Assembly (NCBI RefSeq): GCF_023516595.1
Contig: NZ_JAMGBG010000010.1
Coordinates: 62,001-126,000 of the forward strand
Direction: 5' to 3'
Source: Streptomyces neyagawaensis
GTDB taxonomy: Bacteria > Actinomycetota > Actinomycetes > Streptomycetales > Streptomycetaceae
Length of the DNA stretch: 64,000 nucleotides
Numbering within the stretch: the first letter of the stretch is position 1; each line of letters opens with the position of its first letter. Positions 8,797-16,797 of the stretch are shown here, one piece after another. A program made the position numbers and the translations under genes. The notes under the pieces were generated by a model. That model had not been told where the DNA came from. It saw nothing but the letters and a program-made list of their open reading frames with translations, and searched no databases.

Positions 8797-9774
8797 TTAT
8801 TTCGCGTCCGTGACGGGCGTGCGCTGCTCGCCGAGGTCGATCCGGCCGTCCGGGGTCGCGATCGTCGCCGTGATGACATCACCCGCGTGCAGGTAGTGCG
8901 GGTTCTTCGCCTGACTCTTGAAGAACGCCTTCCACTTCACGGCGGGCGGCAGCAGCGCGCCGATCTTCTCCACCGCCTTGGGCGGGGCCTTCAGCGCCGT
9001 GCCGCCGGGGGTTCCGGTGAGCAGCAGGTCGCCGGGGTCGAGGGTCTGGAAGCGGGCCAGCAGGGTCAACGCCTGCGCCGGGCGGACGATCATGTCGGCG
9101 AGAGTGCGGTCCTGGCGCAACTCGGCGTTGACGCTCAGCTTCAGCCGCAGATCGAGGAGACGGGAGAAGTCCTCCGGCTCCAGCAGGGCCAGGTACGGCC
9201 CGGTCGGAGTGAAGGTGGGGTACGACTTGCTCTCGTAGAACTGCGTCTTGGTCAGCTGCACCTCCCGGGCGCTGACGTCGTTGGTGATCACGAGCCCGGC
9301 AACGTACGAGGGCAGGTCCCGCTCCTCGACCACGGTGCCGACGGGCAGCGGCGCCCCCATGACCAGGCCGAGTTCGATCTCGTAGTCGAGGAACTTCACG
9401 TGCGCGGGGCGGACGACGGCGTCGCCGGGGCCGCTGACCGAGCCGGACGCCTTACGGAAGAAGGCGGGCGGGATGTCGCCGGTGAAGCCCGAATCGCGGG
9501 CGTGGCTGCGGTAGTTGACCATCTGGGCGACCACCCGGCAGGGCGTGGTGACCGGCGAGAGTGCGACCAGGTCGGCCACGGGCGTGCCGGGCTCGCCGGA
9601 GGCGGCGGCCTCGCGGACGGCGGCGCGGTCGGCCACCAGCTCCGCGGTGGTCACGGCCTTGGTCTCGACGGGGACGGCCCGGTCGATGGGGGTACCCCCT
9701 GCTCGAGCGGAGTCGAGAGCTTGGGGGAGGACGACCCACCAGCCGTCGGTGGTACGCAGGACTTTGGTGCTCAT
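8797..9774 (-). CDS. Fumarylacetoacetate hydrolase (FAH) family protein
   Basis: The 325-residue protein has an FAH N-terminal region (about 1-95) and the catalytic FAH domain (about 100-320): FLDYEIELGLVMG carries metal-binding acidic residues, and VITNDVSAREVQ and LLLTGTPGGTALKAP are family signatures. Members cleave C-C bonds of acylpyruvates, fumarylacetoacetate or related ring-fission products. Residues 16-30 (region QALDSARAGGTPIDR) are encoded by a dispersed 45-bp palindromic repeat inserted in frame, an oddity of this copy. It sits between the dioxygenase and the hydroxylase in the operon and probably acts on the ring-fission product. Confidence 0.83.
   Translation of the reverse strand: MSTKVLRTTDGWWVVLPQALDSARAGGTPIDRAVPVETKAVTTAELVADRAAVREAAASGEPGTPVADLVALSPVTTPCRVVAQMVNYRSHARDSGFTGDIPPAFFRKASGSVSGPGDAVVRPAHVKFLDYEIELGLVMGAPLPVGTVVEERDLPSYVAGLVITNDVSAREVQLTKTQFYESKSYPTFTPTGPYLALLEPEDFSRLLDLRLKLSVNAELRQDRTLADMIVRPAQALTLLARFQTLDPGDLLLTGTPGGTALKAPPKAVEKIGALLPPAVKWKAFFKSQAKNPHYLHAGDVITATIATPDGRIDLGEQRTPVTDAK
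9685..9729. repeat. Dispersed palindromic repeat (type B) inside a coding sequence
   Basis: A 45-bp imperfect palindrome with GGGGGTACCCCC and CTCGAGCGGAGTCGAGAG arms, ending TTGGGGGAG. A near-identical copy lies at 14590-14632. Such CTCCCCCA...GGGGG elements are scattered through Streptomyces genomes, usually between genes. This one lies in frame in the FAH-family gene; 45 is divisible by 3, so the frame is kept. Confidence 0.8.
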
Positions 9775-9810
9775 GTCAGTGCCTTCGTGAGGGGATTGGG
9801 GTGTGGAGGT

Positions 9811-10956
9811 TCAGGAGTTGGCGGCCTTGAGCAGGCCGAACAGGCGCGCCGGGTCCATCTCGTTGTCGCCGCGCAGCGCCTGGATGACGTCGCGGACCCG
9901 CTGCGGGGAGGGGCTCGCGCCGAGGAAGTCACGGGTGGCCGGCGGCCCCCACTGGGCGAGGCCGCTGGTGGACATCGGGGCCCAGCCGGGTTCGACGTCG
10001 CAGGTGAACAGGTCGCCGTCGGCGAAGTGTTCCAGCATGAAGCGGTCCGGGTCGCGCCAGTAGTCGAACAGCTGGCTGCCCTGGATGTGCCGACCGATGC
10101 CCCAACTGCGCTTGTATCCGCGCTCCTTGAGGTATTCGCCACCGGTGGCGATCGAGTCGAGGTCGGTGACCTGGTAGGCGGAGTGGACATAGCCCGTGCC
10201 CGGGCCCAGGTGCATGGCCAGCGTGTGGTGGTCGGCGGGCACACCGCCCAGGTCGCAGCGGATGAACGCCATCGTCGGGCCGCGGTCGCGCCGGCCGTCC
10301 AGGAACAGGAAGTCGGACACGATCATGCCGAGGGTGTCCAGGTACCAGTCCAGGGCCCGGCCGAACACACGGGTCTCCAGGACCACATGACCGAGACGCT
10401 GGATGCGGGACGGCTCGCGCGGCGGACGCTGGGTGGCGTTCGTACGGCGGTGATCCGTGCCGAAATTGAGCAGCAGCGGCTGCTGTTCCGGCAGCGCGGG
10501 AAGGGGCGCGGCGCAGTGCACGACCCGCACCGGGAAGCCCGAGGGGTCGAACAGGTCGACCACCTTGCCACCGCCCGGCACGTCCCCGTCCCGCACGTCC
10601 CTGCCCGTCGCACGGGCCAGCCGGTCCAGGTCGGCGCGCTCGGCAGCCCGGAACGCCGGGCCGATGAAGCGGGACGTGCGCCCCTTGCGGATCACCATGC
10701 AGGGTGAGCCGGCGAAGGTGCCGCGCAGCCACAGCTCCCGCTCGGTGCGGGCGGCGACGCCGAACCCGAAGTCCCGGGCGAAGACCTCGGCGCGGTCCAG
10801 GTCGGGCTTCTCGAACTCCAGCCAGGCCAGGTCCGCCACCTTGATCACCGGGTTCCGGGAGCGGCCGGGGTGTTCGCCGCGCAGGGCGCCCTGCTCGCTG
10901 TGGAGGTCCTGGTGGGCCGTGATGACATCGGTCCCGTTGACGCGGGTTTCAGACAT
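9811..10956 (-). CDS. Extradiol ring-cleavage dioxygenase (VOC type I)
   Basis: The 381-residue protein (start MSETRVNGTDVITAHQDLHS) contains two VOC domains (about 50-165 and 195-335) as in type I extradiol dioxygenases. The C-terminal domain supplies the Fe(II) triad: His in RLGHVVLET, His in GTGYVHSAYQVTDLD and Glu in RFMLEHFADGD. These enzymes split catecholic rings meta to the hydroxyls. It is the first gene of the five-gene operon running down to the DoxX gene, 36 bp before the FAH-family gene, and is divergent from a TetR gene. The start was chosen at 10956 because of the GGAGGG-like site just upstream; the frame stays open beyond it. The substrate is unknown. Confidence 0.83.
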   Translation of the reverse strand: MSETRVNGTDVITAHQDLHSEQGALRGEHPGRSRNPVIKVADLAWLEFEKPDLDRAEVFARDFGFGVAARTERELWLRGTFAGSPCMVIRKGRTSRFIGPAFRAAERADLDRLARATGRDVRDGDVPGGGKVVDLFDPSGFPVRVVHCAAPLPALPEQQPLLLNFGTDHRRTNATQRPPREPSRIQRLGHVVLETRVFGRALDWYLDTLGMIVSDFLFLDGRRDRGPTMAFIRCDLGGVPADHHTLAMHLGPGTGYVHSAYQVTDLDSIATGGEYLKERGYKRSWGIGRHIQGSQLFDYWRDPDRFMLEHFADGDLFTCDVEPGWAPMSTSGLAQWGPPATRDFLGASPSPQRVRDVIQALRGDNEMDPARLFGLLKAANS

Positions 10957-10996
10957 GGTGCCCTCCGAGCAACATCGCCGTAATGAGGAAATCATC

Positions 10997-11051
10997 AACT
11001 GTGACAGTTCTATCGTCAAGGTGTTCGCGGCGAGAAATGATGAAGTCATCA
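10997..11051. promoter_or_regulatory. Candidate TetR operators in divergent intergenic region
   Basis: Two palindromes lie between the dioxygenase and the TetR gene: AACTG-TGA-CAGTT (10997-11009) and TGATGA-AG-TCATCA (11038-11051), with a further ATCATCA half-site at 10991-10997. The region is AT-richer than its surroundings. They are natural candidates for autoregulation by the TetR protein at 11092; which one is bound is not known. Confidence 0.5.
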
Positions 11052-11091
11052 GGACTGCGATCGCCATCGTCCCGGCGGTTAGACTCTTCGC

Positions 11092-11727
11092 ATGTCTACG
11101 TCAGCCCCGCCCAGCAACCGGTTCGAGCGGCGCCGTGCGGAGACCCGCAGGGCTCTCGTGCGAGCGGCCCGGCAGATACTCGCCGAGACCGGGGACACCA
11201 GCGTCAGCATCCAGGCGATCGCCGAGCGCGCGGATGTGGGTTTCGGCTCCTTCTACAACCACTTCGACTCCAAGACGGAGCTGTTCGAGGCGGCCGTGGT
11301 GGACGCCCTGGAGGAGTTCGGCCAGAGCTTCGATGAGCGCCTGGCCGGGATCGACGACCCGGCGGAACTTCTCGCTGCCGGCTTCCGGCTGAGCGCCCGC
11401 ATGGCCGACTCCCACCCGGAGCTGATGCAGGTCCTGCGCCGCCGCGGCCTCGGCCACATCCACTCGGACAACGGACTGGCCCGCCGGGCGCTGCGCGATC
11501 TCCAGGTCGGCATCGCCTCCGGCCGTTTCACCACCCTCGACCCGACGGTCGCCCTGTCCGCGCTGGCCGGAACCCTGCTGGCCCTGGTGGAGCTGCGCTT
11601 CGCCCGCCCCGAGGTGGACGGCGACGAGGCCGCGATGAACCTCGCCGAGATGGTCCTGCGCATGCTGGGCCTGCCGGCGGACGACGCCCACGAGGTCGCC
11701 CGGCGCCCCCTCCCCGACCTCGGCTGA
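11092..11727 (+). CDS. TetR family regulator of the aromatic operon
   Basis: The 211-residue protein starts MSTSAPPSNRFERRRAETRR. The TetR HTH lies at about residues 15-60 (LVRAARQILAETGDTSVSIQ, then ADVGFGSFYNHFDSKTELFE), followed by a helical ligand domain typical of the family. It is divergent from the dioxygenase operon, the usual arrangement of a repressor released by a pathway aromatic. No Shine-Dalgarno site is evident, but TAGACT (11080-11085) sits 6 nt before the ATG, suggesting a leaderless transcript. Confidence 0.85.
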   Translation: MSTSAPPSNRFERRRAETRRALVRAARQILAETGDTSVSIQAIAERADVGFGSFYNHFDSKTELFEAAVVDALEEFGQSFDERLAGIDDPAELLAAGFRLSARMADSHPELMQVLRRRGLGHIHSDNGLARRALRDLQVGIASGRFTTLDPTVALSALAGTLLALVELRFARPEVDGDEAAMNLAEMVLRMLGLPADDAHEVARRPLPDLG

Positions 11728-11729
11728 CG

Positions 11730-11987
11730 CCACCCGGGCGGACGACGAGTCCGGGCGGAAGGCGACCGCGCGGCCGGTGAAGCGGGCATCGATCCCGCCC
11801 ACCGTGGTGATGCCCGACCACAGGCGGAGCCCCTCGGGAACGTTCTTGCAGCGGTTGCCGGAGGCCGCCGAGTGGGCGGCGCTCACGGTCACGTCGCCGA
11901 CGAGCGGGAGACTGGCCGTCACGCTGATCCGGCCCGACTGGTCGGCCCGCGACACCTCCGTCTTCGGGTGATGCTTCGGGAAGGCGC
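11730..11987 (-). other. Possible orphan C-terminal coding fragment
   Basis: The minus strand is open across this stretch and reads CVGAFPKHHPKTEVSRADQS, then SLPLVGDVTVSAAHSAASGN, RCKNVPEGLRLWSGITTVGG and DARFTGRAVAFRPDSSSARV. The mixed composition looks protein-like rather than a simple shadow, but there is no good start (a GTG at 11955 sits right against GGAG) and the frame runs on into the opposite strand of the TetR gene. It could be the remnant of a secreted-protein gene or chance in GC-rich DNA. No family is recognised. Confidence 0.25.
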
Positions 11988-12626
11988 CTACGCACCGTCA
12001 CCCTCGGGCCGTACGAGCCCCCGGACACAGGTGGCGGCATGGCCGGCGTCCACGCCCATCGCGATCAGGGCGGCGATCGCGGTGCCCGTGCCGTCGTCGC
12101 TCCAGGCCCCGCCGTTCACACAGTCCAGAAGGCCCAACAGGTACCCCTCCAGCACCCGGGCCAGCACGGCCGGCGGAACACTGACCTGGAAGGCCTCCTG
12201 CCGCTGCCCCCGACCGATGATCGCCTCCGCCAGGTCGCGCGCCGGGGCGAGAACTTCTGCGACTCGTTCGGCCCCGAGGTCCTGGGGGGCGAGACGGAGC
12301 AGGATGCGGTAGCGGTCACCGACGGGCCATACGGCGAGGACGAAGCGCGCCAACTCCGTGACGGCGTCCGCCGCCGGAACCCGCGGGGCCGCGAGTGCCT
12401 GTCGCAGCGCCTGCGCGGCGTCCTCCACCAGCCCCTCCACCAGTGCGGCCCGGCCGTTGAAGTGGCCGTACACGGTACGGCGCACCACACCTGCCGCCTC
12501 GGCGATGCCACCGAGGCTCGCGTCGGGGTCACGACCGAGTTCCCGCCTGGCCGCTTCGAGGATGCGGGCCCGTGTGAGCAGGGTTCGGCTGCGTTCAGGA
12601 GCTGCCGTGACGGGTGAGCGGGTCAT
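11988..12626 (-). CDS. TetR family repressor of the DHA2 exporter
   Basis: The 212-residue protein starts MTRSPVTAAPERSRTLLTRA, with GGAGG 7 nt upstream. The HTH is at about 20-65 (ILEAARRELGRDPDASLGGI, then VVRRTVYGHFNGRAALVEGL) and the ligand domain contains VWPVGDRYRILLRLAPQDLG. It is divergent from the DHA2 exporter and separated from it by two copies of a TTGC-N10-GCAA-type site, so it probably represses itself and the exporter. It is clearly paralogous to the TetR gene at 14927 over its whole length. Confidence 0.85.
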   Translation of the reverse strand: MTRSPVTAAPERSRTLLTRARILEAARRELGRDPDASLGGIAEAAGVVRRTVYGHFNGRAALVEGLVEDAAQALRQALAAPRVPAADAVTELARFVLAVWPVGDRYRILLRLAPQDLGAERVAEVLAPARDLAEAIIGRGQRQEAFQVSVPPAVLARVLEGYLLGLLDCVNGGAWSDDGTGTAIAALIAMGVDAGHAATCVRGLVRPEGDGA

Positions 12627-12662
12627 GTCGGACCTCCGTTCGACGGGGAGGGCGACTCGATA

Positions 12663-12708
12663 GTTGCACATGGACGGGCAACAAACTAGTCTGCACATCA
12701 ACGGGCAA
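12663..12708. promoter_or_regulatory. Tandem operator pair for the exporter/TetR divergon
   Basis: GTTGC-ACATGGACGG-GCAAC (12663-12682) and CTGC-ACATCAACGG-GCAA (12691-12708) are near-identical palindromic boxes; their centres are about 27 bp apart. They lie between the divergent TetR and MFS genes. A third TGCAC sits at 12713. The arrangement suggests two repressor dimers. Confidence 0.6.
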
Positions 12709-12811
12709 TTAACTGCACTCGGTGCTGTGCTCAGCCCTGTCCGCGCACGCACCGCTCCCCATCGATCCGCACCCCGAAGCCTCCGCTTCACCTCCTGCCG
12801 AGGAGCCCCCG

Positions 12812-14425
12812 ATGCCGCTCTTTGCGAACACACCCGTCGAGAAGATGACCGCGCCCTATCCACGCCGCTGGTGGGCCCTGCTGGTCCTGTGCCTGAGCCT
12901 GCTGATCGTCGTCATGGCGAACACGTCGCTGATCGTGGCCGCCCCCGACATGACCAAGGACCTGGGCCTGTCCAGCAGTGACCTGCAGTGGGTCATCGAC
13001 GGCTACACCGTCCCCTACGCCGCGCTGATGCTCGTGCTGGGCGCGATAGGCGACAAGTACAGCCGCCGCGGTGCCCTGGTGCTGGGCCTGCTGATCTTCA
13101 TCGGCGGTTCGTTGATGGGCGGCCTGGTCGACGAGACCAACCTGGTCATCGTCGCCCGCGCGATCATGGGCGTGGGTGCCGCCGTCGTCATGCCGGCCAC
13201 ACTCTCCTTGCTGGTCGCGATGTTCCCTCGCGGTGAGCGCGCCAAGGCGATCACGGCATGGTCCGCCACCTCAGGGCTCGCCATCGCCGCGGGCCCGCTG
13301 GCCGCCGGGTGGCTGCTGGAGGACCACGCCTGGGGCTCCACCTTCCTGATGAACGTCCCCGTCGCCGTCCTCGGCGTCGTCGGCGCACTGCTCCTGGTCC
13401 CGCCGTCGAAGGCGGAAGGCATGGGCCGGATCGACTACGTCGGCGGTCTGCTGTCGATCGTCTCCGTCGGCTCGTTGGTCTACGCGACCATCGAGGGCCC
13501 GCACTTCGGCTGGGGCGCCGGCCCGATCACCGCTGCCGTGATCGCCGGTGTGGGTCTGCTGGCCTTCGTGGCCTGGGAGTTGAAGCACCCGAACCCGATG
13601 CTGGACGTGCGCAAGTTCGCCGAGCGTCCCTTCAGCGGCTCGATGCTCGCGGTGCTGTTCTTCTTCTTCGGAACCTTCGGCTCGATCTACTACTCCACCC
13701 AGTTCCTGCAGTTCGTCCTCGGCTACAACGCCCTGGAGACCGGCATCCGCCTGCTGCCGTTGGCCGGTGCGGTGTTCGTCGGCGCCGCGGTCACCGGCAA
13801 GCTGGCCCCGAAGCTGGGCGTGAAGCTGGTCGTGGGCACCGGCATGGTGATCGGCACGGTGGGCGTCTTCCTGCTCACACGGATCGAGTCGGGCTCGACG
13901 TACACCGACTTCCTGTCGCCCCTGCTGCTGCTCGGCTTCGCGATCGGCCTGAGCCTGTCGCCGGCCACCGACACCATCATGGGTTCCTTCCCGGAGGACG
14001 AGCTGGGGGTCGGCGGCGGCGCCAACGACACCGCCCTGGAACTCGGCGGCGCCCTGGGCATCGCCGTCCTCGGCTCGCTGCTGGCCACCTCCTACAAGGA
14101 CAAGCTGACCGACCTGGTCGGCGGCCACCTCCCGGCCGAGGCCATGGACGTCGCCAAGGACTCCGTCGGCGGCGGCATCGCGGTCGCCGAGCAGGTCGCC
14201 AAGAACCCCCAGGGCGGCGCCGAGCAGGCCCAGACCCTGCTGGGGGCGGTGCACGAGTCCTTCGCCCACGCCATCGCGCACACCAGCCTCGTCGGCGGCA
14301 TCATCATGGCCGCCGGGACCCTGATCGTCATCGCCGTCCTGCCCGGCCGCAAGGACGCCGCCAAGCACCGCGAGGAAGAAGCGGCCGAGACCACCCAGGA
14401 GCAGACCGAGACCGTGGGCGTCTGA
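12812..14425 (+). CDS. MFS multidrug exporter, DHA2 (14-TM) family
   Basis: The 537-residue protein starts MPLFANTPVEKMTAPYPRRW after a GAGGAG site. It has 14 predicted helices, the family motif in LGAIGDKYSRRGALVLGLLI (loop 2-3), and an antiporter motif C-like region (SATSGLAIAAGPLAAGWLLE). Proton-coupled export of hydrophobic drugs or metabolites is the usual role, as for QacA- or EmrB-type proteins. The C-terminus is Glu/Thr-rich (EEEAAETTQEQTETVGV). A divergent TetR gene and paired operators upstream, plus a second paralogous TetR gene downstream, suggest inducible expression. The substrate is unknown. Confidence 0.87.
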   Translation: MPLFANTPVEKMTAPYPRRWWALLVLCLSLLIVVMANTSLIVAAPDMTKDLGLSSSDLQWVIDGYTVPYAALMLVLGAIGDKYSRRGALVLGLLIFIGGSLMGGLVDETNLVIVARAIMGVGAAVVMPATLSLLVAMFPRGERAKAITAWSATSGLAIAAGPLAAGWLLEDHAWGSTFLMNVPVAVLGVVGALLLVPPSKAEGMGRIDYVGGLLSIVSVGSLVYATIEGPHFGWGAGPITAAVIAGVGLLAFVAWELKHPNPMLDVRKFAERPFSGSMLAVLFFFFGTFGSIYYSTQFLQFVLGYNALETGIRLLPLAGAVFVGAAVTGKLAPKLGVKLVVGTGMVIGTVGVFLLTRIESGSTYTDFLSPLLLLGFAIGLSLSPATDTIMGSFPEDELGVGGGANDTALELGGALGIAVLGSLLATSYKDKLTDLVGGHLPAEAMDVAKDSVGGGIAVAEQVAKNPQGGAEQAQTLLGAVHESFAHAIAHTSLVGGIIMAAGTLIVIAVLPGRKDAAKHREEEAAETTQEQTETVGV

Positions 14426-14460
14426 GTCCACGAGGTCTGCGCGGCCCATGGCCGCAGGCC

Positions 14461-14488
14461 GGGGGCCGGGAACTCGTTTCCGGCCCCC
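14461..14488 (+). terminator. Terminator after the DHA2 exporter gene
   Basis: GGGGGCCGGGAA (14461-14472), loop CTCG and TTTCCGGCCCCC (14477-14488) form a 12-bp stem with one G-T pair, 35 bp after the exporter stop. Confidence 0.75.
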
Positions 14489-14510
14489 TCCACCCAGGAC
14501 GGGCTGTGCC

Positions 14511-14714
14511 TGAGAGCTCCGAACAAGAGGGGAGTCCGATCAGCCCGCGGCGTCTGGTGCGTGCGATCGCAAGGCGCCGGAAGCTCCTCGATGGGGGTCC
14601 CCCCGCTCGAGCGGAGTCGAGAGTGGGGGAGGAGCTACCAGGGGCTTTCGGCAACGCGGCGAGCGTGCGTGCCAGGCGTCGCGAGCCGGGCTCCCCTTTT
14701 GTTCGGAGCTCTGA
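14511..14714. mobile_element. MITE-like element 1 (non-autonomous, about 204 bp)
   Basis: 28-bp imperfect terminal inverted repeats (14511-14538 and 14687-14714, 3 mismatches) beginning near GAGCTCCGAACA enclose a long imperfect palindrome. CTGA occurs at both outer edges (14510-14513 and 14711-14714) and may be a target duplication. The core shares GCGTCTGGTGC, ATCGCAAGGCG, CAACGCGGCGAG and GGCGTCGCGAGCCGG with element 2 at 42483, the last two at identical spacing. A type B palindrome (14590-14632) is nested inside. No transposase gene is present; the element lies between the exporter and TetR genes. Confidence 0.65.
14590..14632. repeat. Dispersed palindromic repeat (type B), nested in MITE 1
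   Basis: A second copy of the palindrome found at 9685-9729: GATGGGGGTCC, CTCGAGCGGAGTCGAGAG, TGGGGGAG. It is placed downstream of the ATCGCAAGGCG core motif of the MITE, whereas element 2 carries a different palindrome upstream of that motif. Confidence 0.75.
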
Positions 14715-14729
14715 GCGGCGCACGGCCCC

Positions 14730-14763
14730 GGACGGTGCCGGGAGGGGACGCCCGGCACCGTCC
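14730..14763 (+). terminator. Second terminator downstream of the exporter gene
   Basis: GGACGGTGCCGGG (14730-14742), an 8-nt loop and CCCGGCACCGTCC (14751-14763) form a perfect 13-bp stem followed by CTTTCTG. Apart from the MITE and the hairpins, nothing else was seen in the 500 bp between the exporter and the next TetR gene. Confidence 0.7.
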
Positions 14764-14864
14764 CTTTCTGCTGTCATGTCCGCCCCTGAGGGCCCGGCGC
14801 AACCCGGCGAAAGCGGAGCCACAAGGCCCGCCGACCGGCAACCGTGCACGGGAGACACATGACA

Positions 14865-14891
14865 AGACCCCGGTGCCTTCGACCGGGGTCT
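14865..14891. terminator. Terminator for the TetR gene at 14927
   Basis: AGACCCCGGT and ACCGGGGTCT form a perfect 10-bp stem with a 7-nt loop, 35 bp beyond the stop of the minus-strand TetR gene. It may also stop plus-strand read-through. Confidence 0.65.
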
Positions 14892-14926
14892 GTTCGTACC
14901 TCTGCGTGCGCAGCCGTGCCGCGGGC

Positions 14927-15577
14927 TCACCCCTCGGCGCCGGCCTCCGCGGTGGCCGCCGTGGCGGCCACCTCTTCGACCACGACGCGTGCCTGCTTCT
15001 CCGGCACGCCGACAGCGATGAGTGTGGTGACGGCGACCCGGGTGCCGTCGTCCTCCAGCGCCCCGATGTTGACCTGCTCCAGCAGGGCGACCGTCATGGC
15101 CTCCAGACCGGCGCTCAGCACCGCGGGCGGCAGATGGGAGTGGAAGACACCGTCTCGCTGCCCGCGCTCCAGGATGGCCGTGACATTGACGCGGGCGGGC
15201 TTGAGGATCTCGGCGACACGTTCCATACCCAGGTCCCGCTGGGCGAGTGCCAGAAGCATGCGGTAGCGGTCGCCGACGGGCCACATCGACAACGAGAAGC
15301 GCGCGAGCGCCCGCTCCGCCGGCTCGGTCGCCGTCGCTCCGACCGCCACGGCGGACTCGATCGCCTCGGCGGCCTCCTCGGCCAGTGCCTCCAACAGCGC
15401 GGCCCGCCCGGGGAAATGCCCGAACAGCGTGCGCCGTACGACACCGGAGGCGCGGGCCAGCTCTTCCAGGGTGATGTCCGGGTTCCGTCCGAGTTCCTGG
15501 CGTGCGGTGGCCAGGATGCGCGCCCGGTTGGACCGTGCGTTGCGTCGCTGCGGGACGCGGCCGACGGGCTGGGACAC
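14927..15577 (-). CDS. TetR family regulator (paralogue of the exporter repressor)
   Basis: The 216-residue protein starts at a GTG (VSQPVGRVPQRRNARSNRAR) 7 nt after GAGG. The HTH spans about 20-65 (ILATARQELGRNPDITLEEL, then VVRRTLFGHFPGRAALLEAL). Long stretches match the TetR protein at 11988, for example SMWPVGDRYRMLLALAQRDL here against AVWPVGDRYRILLRLAPQDL there. The two paralogues flank one DHA2 exporter. It lies downstream of, and in the same direction as, the catalase operon but 103 bp away, so it is probably transcribed separately. The ligand is unknown. Confidence 0.82.
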   Translation of the reverse strand: MSQPVGRVPQRRNARSNRARILATARQELGRNPDITLEELARASGVVRRTLFGHFPGRAALLEALAEEAAEAIESAVAVGATATEPAERALARFSLSMWPVGDRYRMLLALAQRDLGMERVAEILKPARVNVTAILERGQRDGVFHSHLPPAVLSAGLEAMTVALLEQVNIGALEDDGTRVAVTTLIAVGVPEKQARVVVEEVAATAATAEAGAEG

Positions 15578-15680
15578 GGAAGGACCTCGATGAAGGAAGG
15601 ACGAACAGGGGGGTGCCCTCATTCTGACACGCGGCCCCCGTGCCGACCCCCGGCCGCAGCCGCGGATCGGCACACCGTGA

Positions 15681-16769
15681 TCAGGCGGGAAGCTCCTTGA
15701 TGTCGGACGGCTCCTGCGGCTGGATGCCGTTGTAGTGGTGGCGGAAGTCGCTGGAGGCGGGGTAGGCGGCGCGGCGCGAGCGCATGATCGAGCCGAGCGG
15801 GCGGTGTGCCTCCAGGGCGTGCCAGGGGCTGAAGGAGAGGACGTCGTCGGCGTAGCGGCGGCGGGCGTCGCTGTAGGCGTCCTGGGCCCGGAGATGCAGC
15901 ACGGCCACGGTCTGGTGCGGTGACAGTTCCTCGGGCCACAGGACCGAGGCGTCCTCCACCGGCATCCGGTCGATGTCCGTGCACAGCTGGGCCCGGATGT
16001 CGTACTCGGCGCTGTTGTCCGCGAAGAAGTCGACGACGAGGTCCCTCAGCGCCGACTCGCCGGCCTTCTTGTCGACCTGGCTGCCGGTGAGGGCCTTGAC
16101 GTTCGCCGAGCGCGGCGAGGCCGAGATCTTGGCGACGTGGTCGCCGTAGCGCAGGGCGGCCATGGAGTGGAAGGTCTCGCCGAGGATGTGGTCGTTGGCG
16201 GCGGCCAGGGTCTCGACGGCGGGCGGAAGCGGACGTCCGACGCGGGTGAGGGCCTTGGCGGCCACGCGGGCGGCCGCGCCGGTGAGCTGGAGTTGCTGGT
16301 CGCTCTGGCCGGGCTGTTTCTCCAGGATGCCCTGGAGTTTGGCGTATTCGGCGATGTTGCCGAAGGGCAGGGTGGGGTGGTTGACGAGGAGGAAGTCCTG
16401 GGTGGTGAAGCCGTCGTCGAGGGCACGGGGCCCGGGGGCACCGATCACCTTCATCGCGAGGCCGCGCTGGACGGGCACCTGGTCGGAGCGCAGGTCGCCG
16501 GGGGCGGAGGAGAAGCGGACGATGACCGGGTAGGTGACCGGTTCGGCGAAGAGGCCCTGGGCGAGGGGCGCCGGGAGGCCGGACTGGATGCGCAGCTCGC
16601 CGGCGAGAACCCCGTGGCTCTTGGCGTGGGCGTCGCGCAGGCCGTGGCGGTGTTTGTCGGCGACCTGCTGATTGGCCTTGCCCATGGCCGCGACGACCTG
16701 GCGGACGAGTTCGTCCTCGTCCGGAAAGGGCTGTTCGAGGTCGGGGCTGTAGCGGACGTACGAGGTCAT
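15681..16769 (-). CDS. Catalase-family haem protein
   Basis: The 362-residue protein is shorter than monofunctional catalases (about 480 or more) and fits the small catalase-related/SrpA-like group. Visible features are the distal region KSHGVLAGELRIQ, the VIVRFSSAPGD stretch, FHSMAALRYGDHVAKISASP and a C-terminal R-x3-Y (RRAAYPASSDFRHHYNG) that can supply the proximal haem Tyr. It is the third gene of an operon behind the DyP peroxidase (28-bp gap). The family removes H2O2 or organic peroxides; true catalase activity is not certain. No signal peptide is seen, so it is probably cytoplasmic. Confidence 0.78.
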   Translation of the reverse strand: MTSYVRYSPDLEQPFPDEDELVRQVVAAMGKANQQVADKHRHGLRDAHAKSHGVLAGELRIQSGLPAPLAQGLFAEPVTYPVIVRFSSAPGDLRSDQVPVQRGLAMKVIGAPGPRALDDGFTTQDFLLVNHPTLPFGNIAEYAKLQGILEKQPGQSDQQLQLTGAAARVAAKALTRVGRPLPPAVETLAAANDHILGETFHSMAALRYGDHVAKISASPRSANVKALTGSQVDKKAGESALRDLVVDFFADNSAEYDIRAQLCTDIDRMPVEDASVLWPEELSPHQTVAVLHLRAQDAYSDARRRYADDVLSFSPWHALEAHRPLGSIMRSRRAAYPASSDFRHHYNGIQPQEPSDIKELPA

Positions 16770-16797
16770 GGGGAGTGTCTCCGCACGGGGTGGGGGG

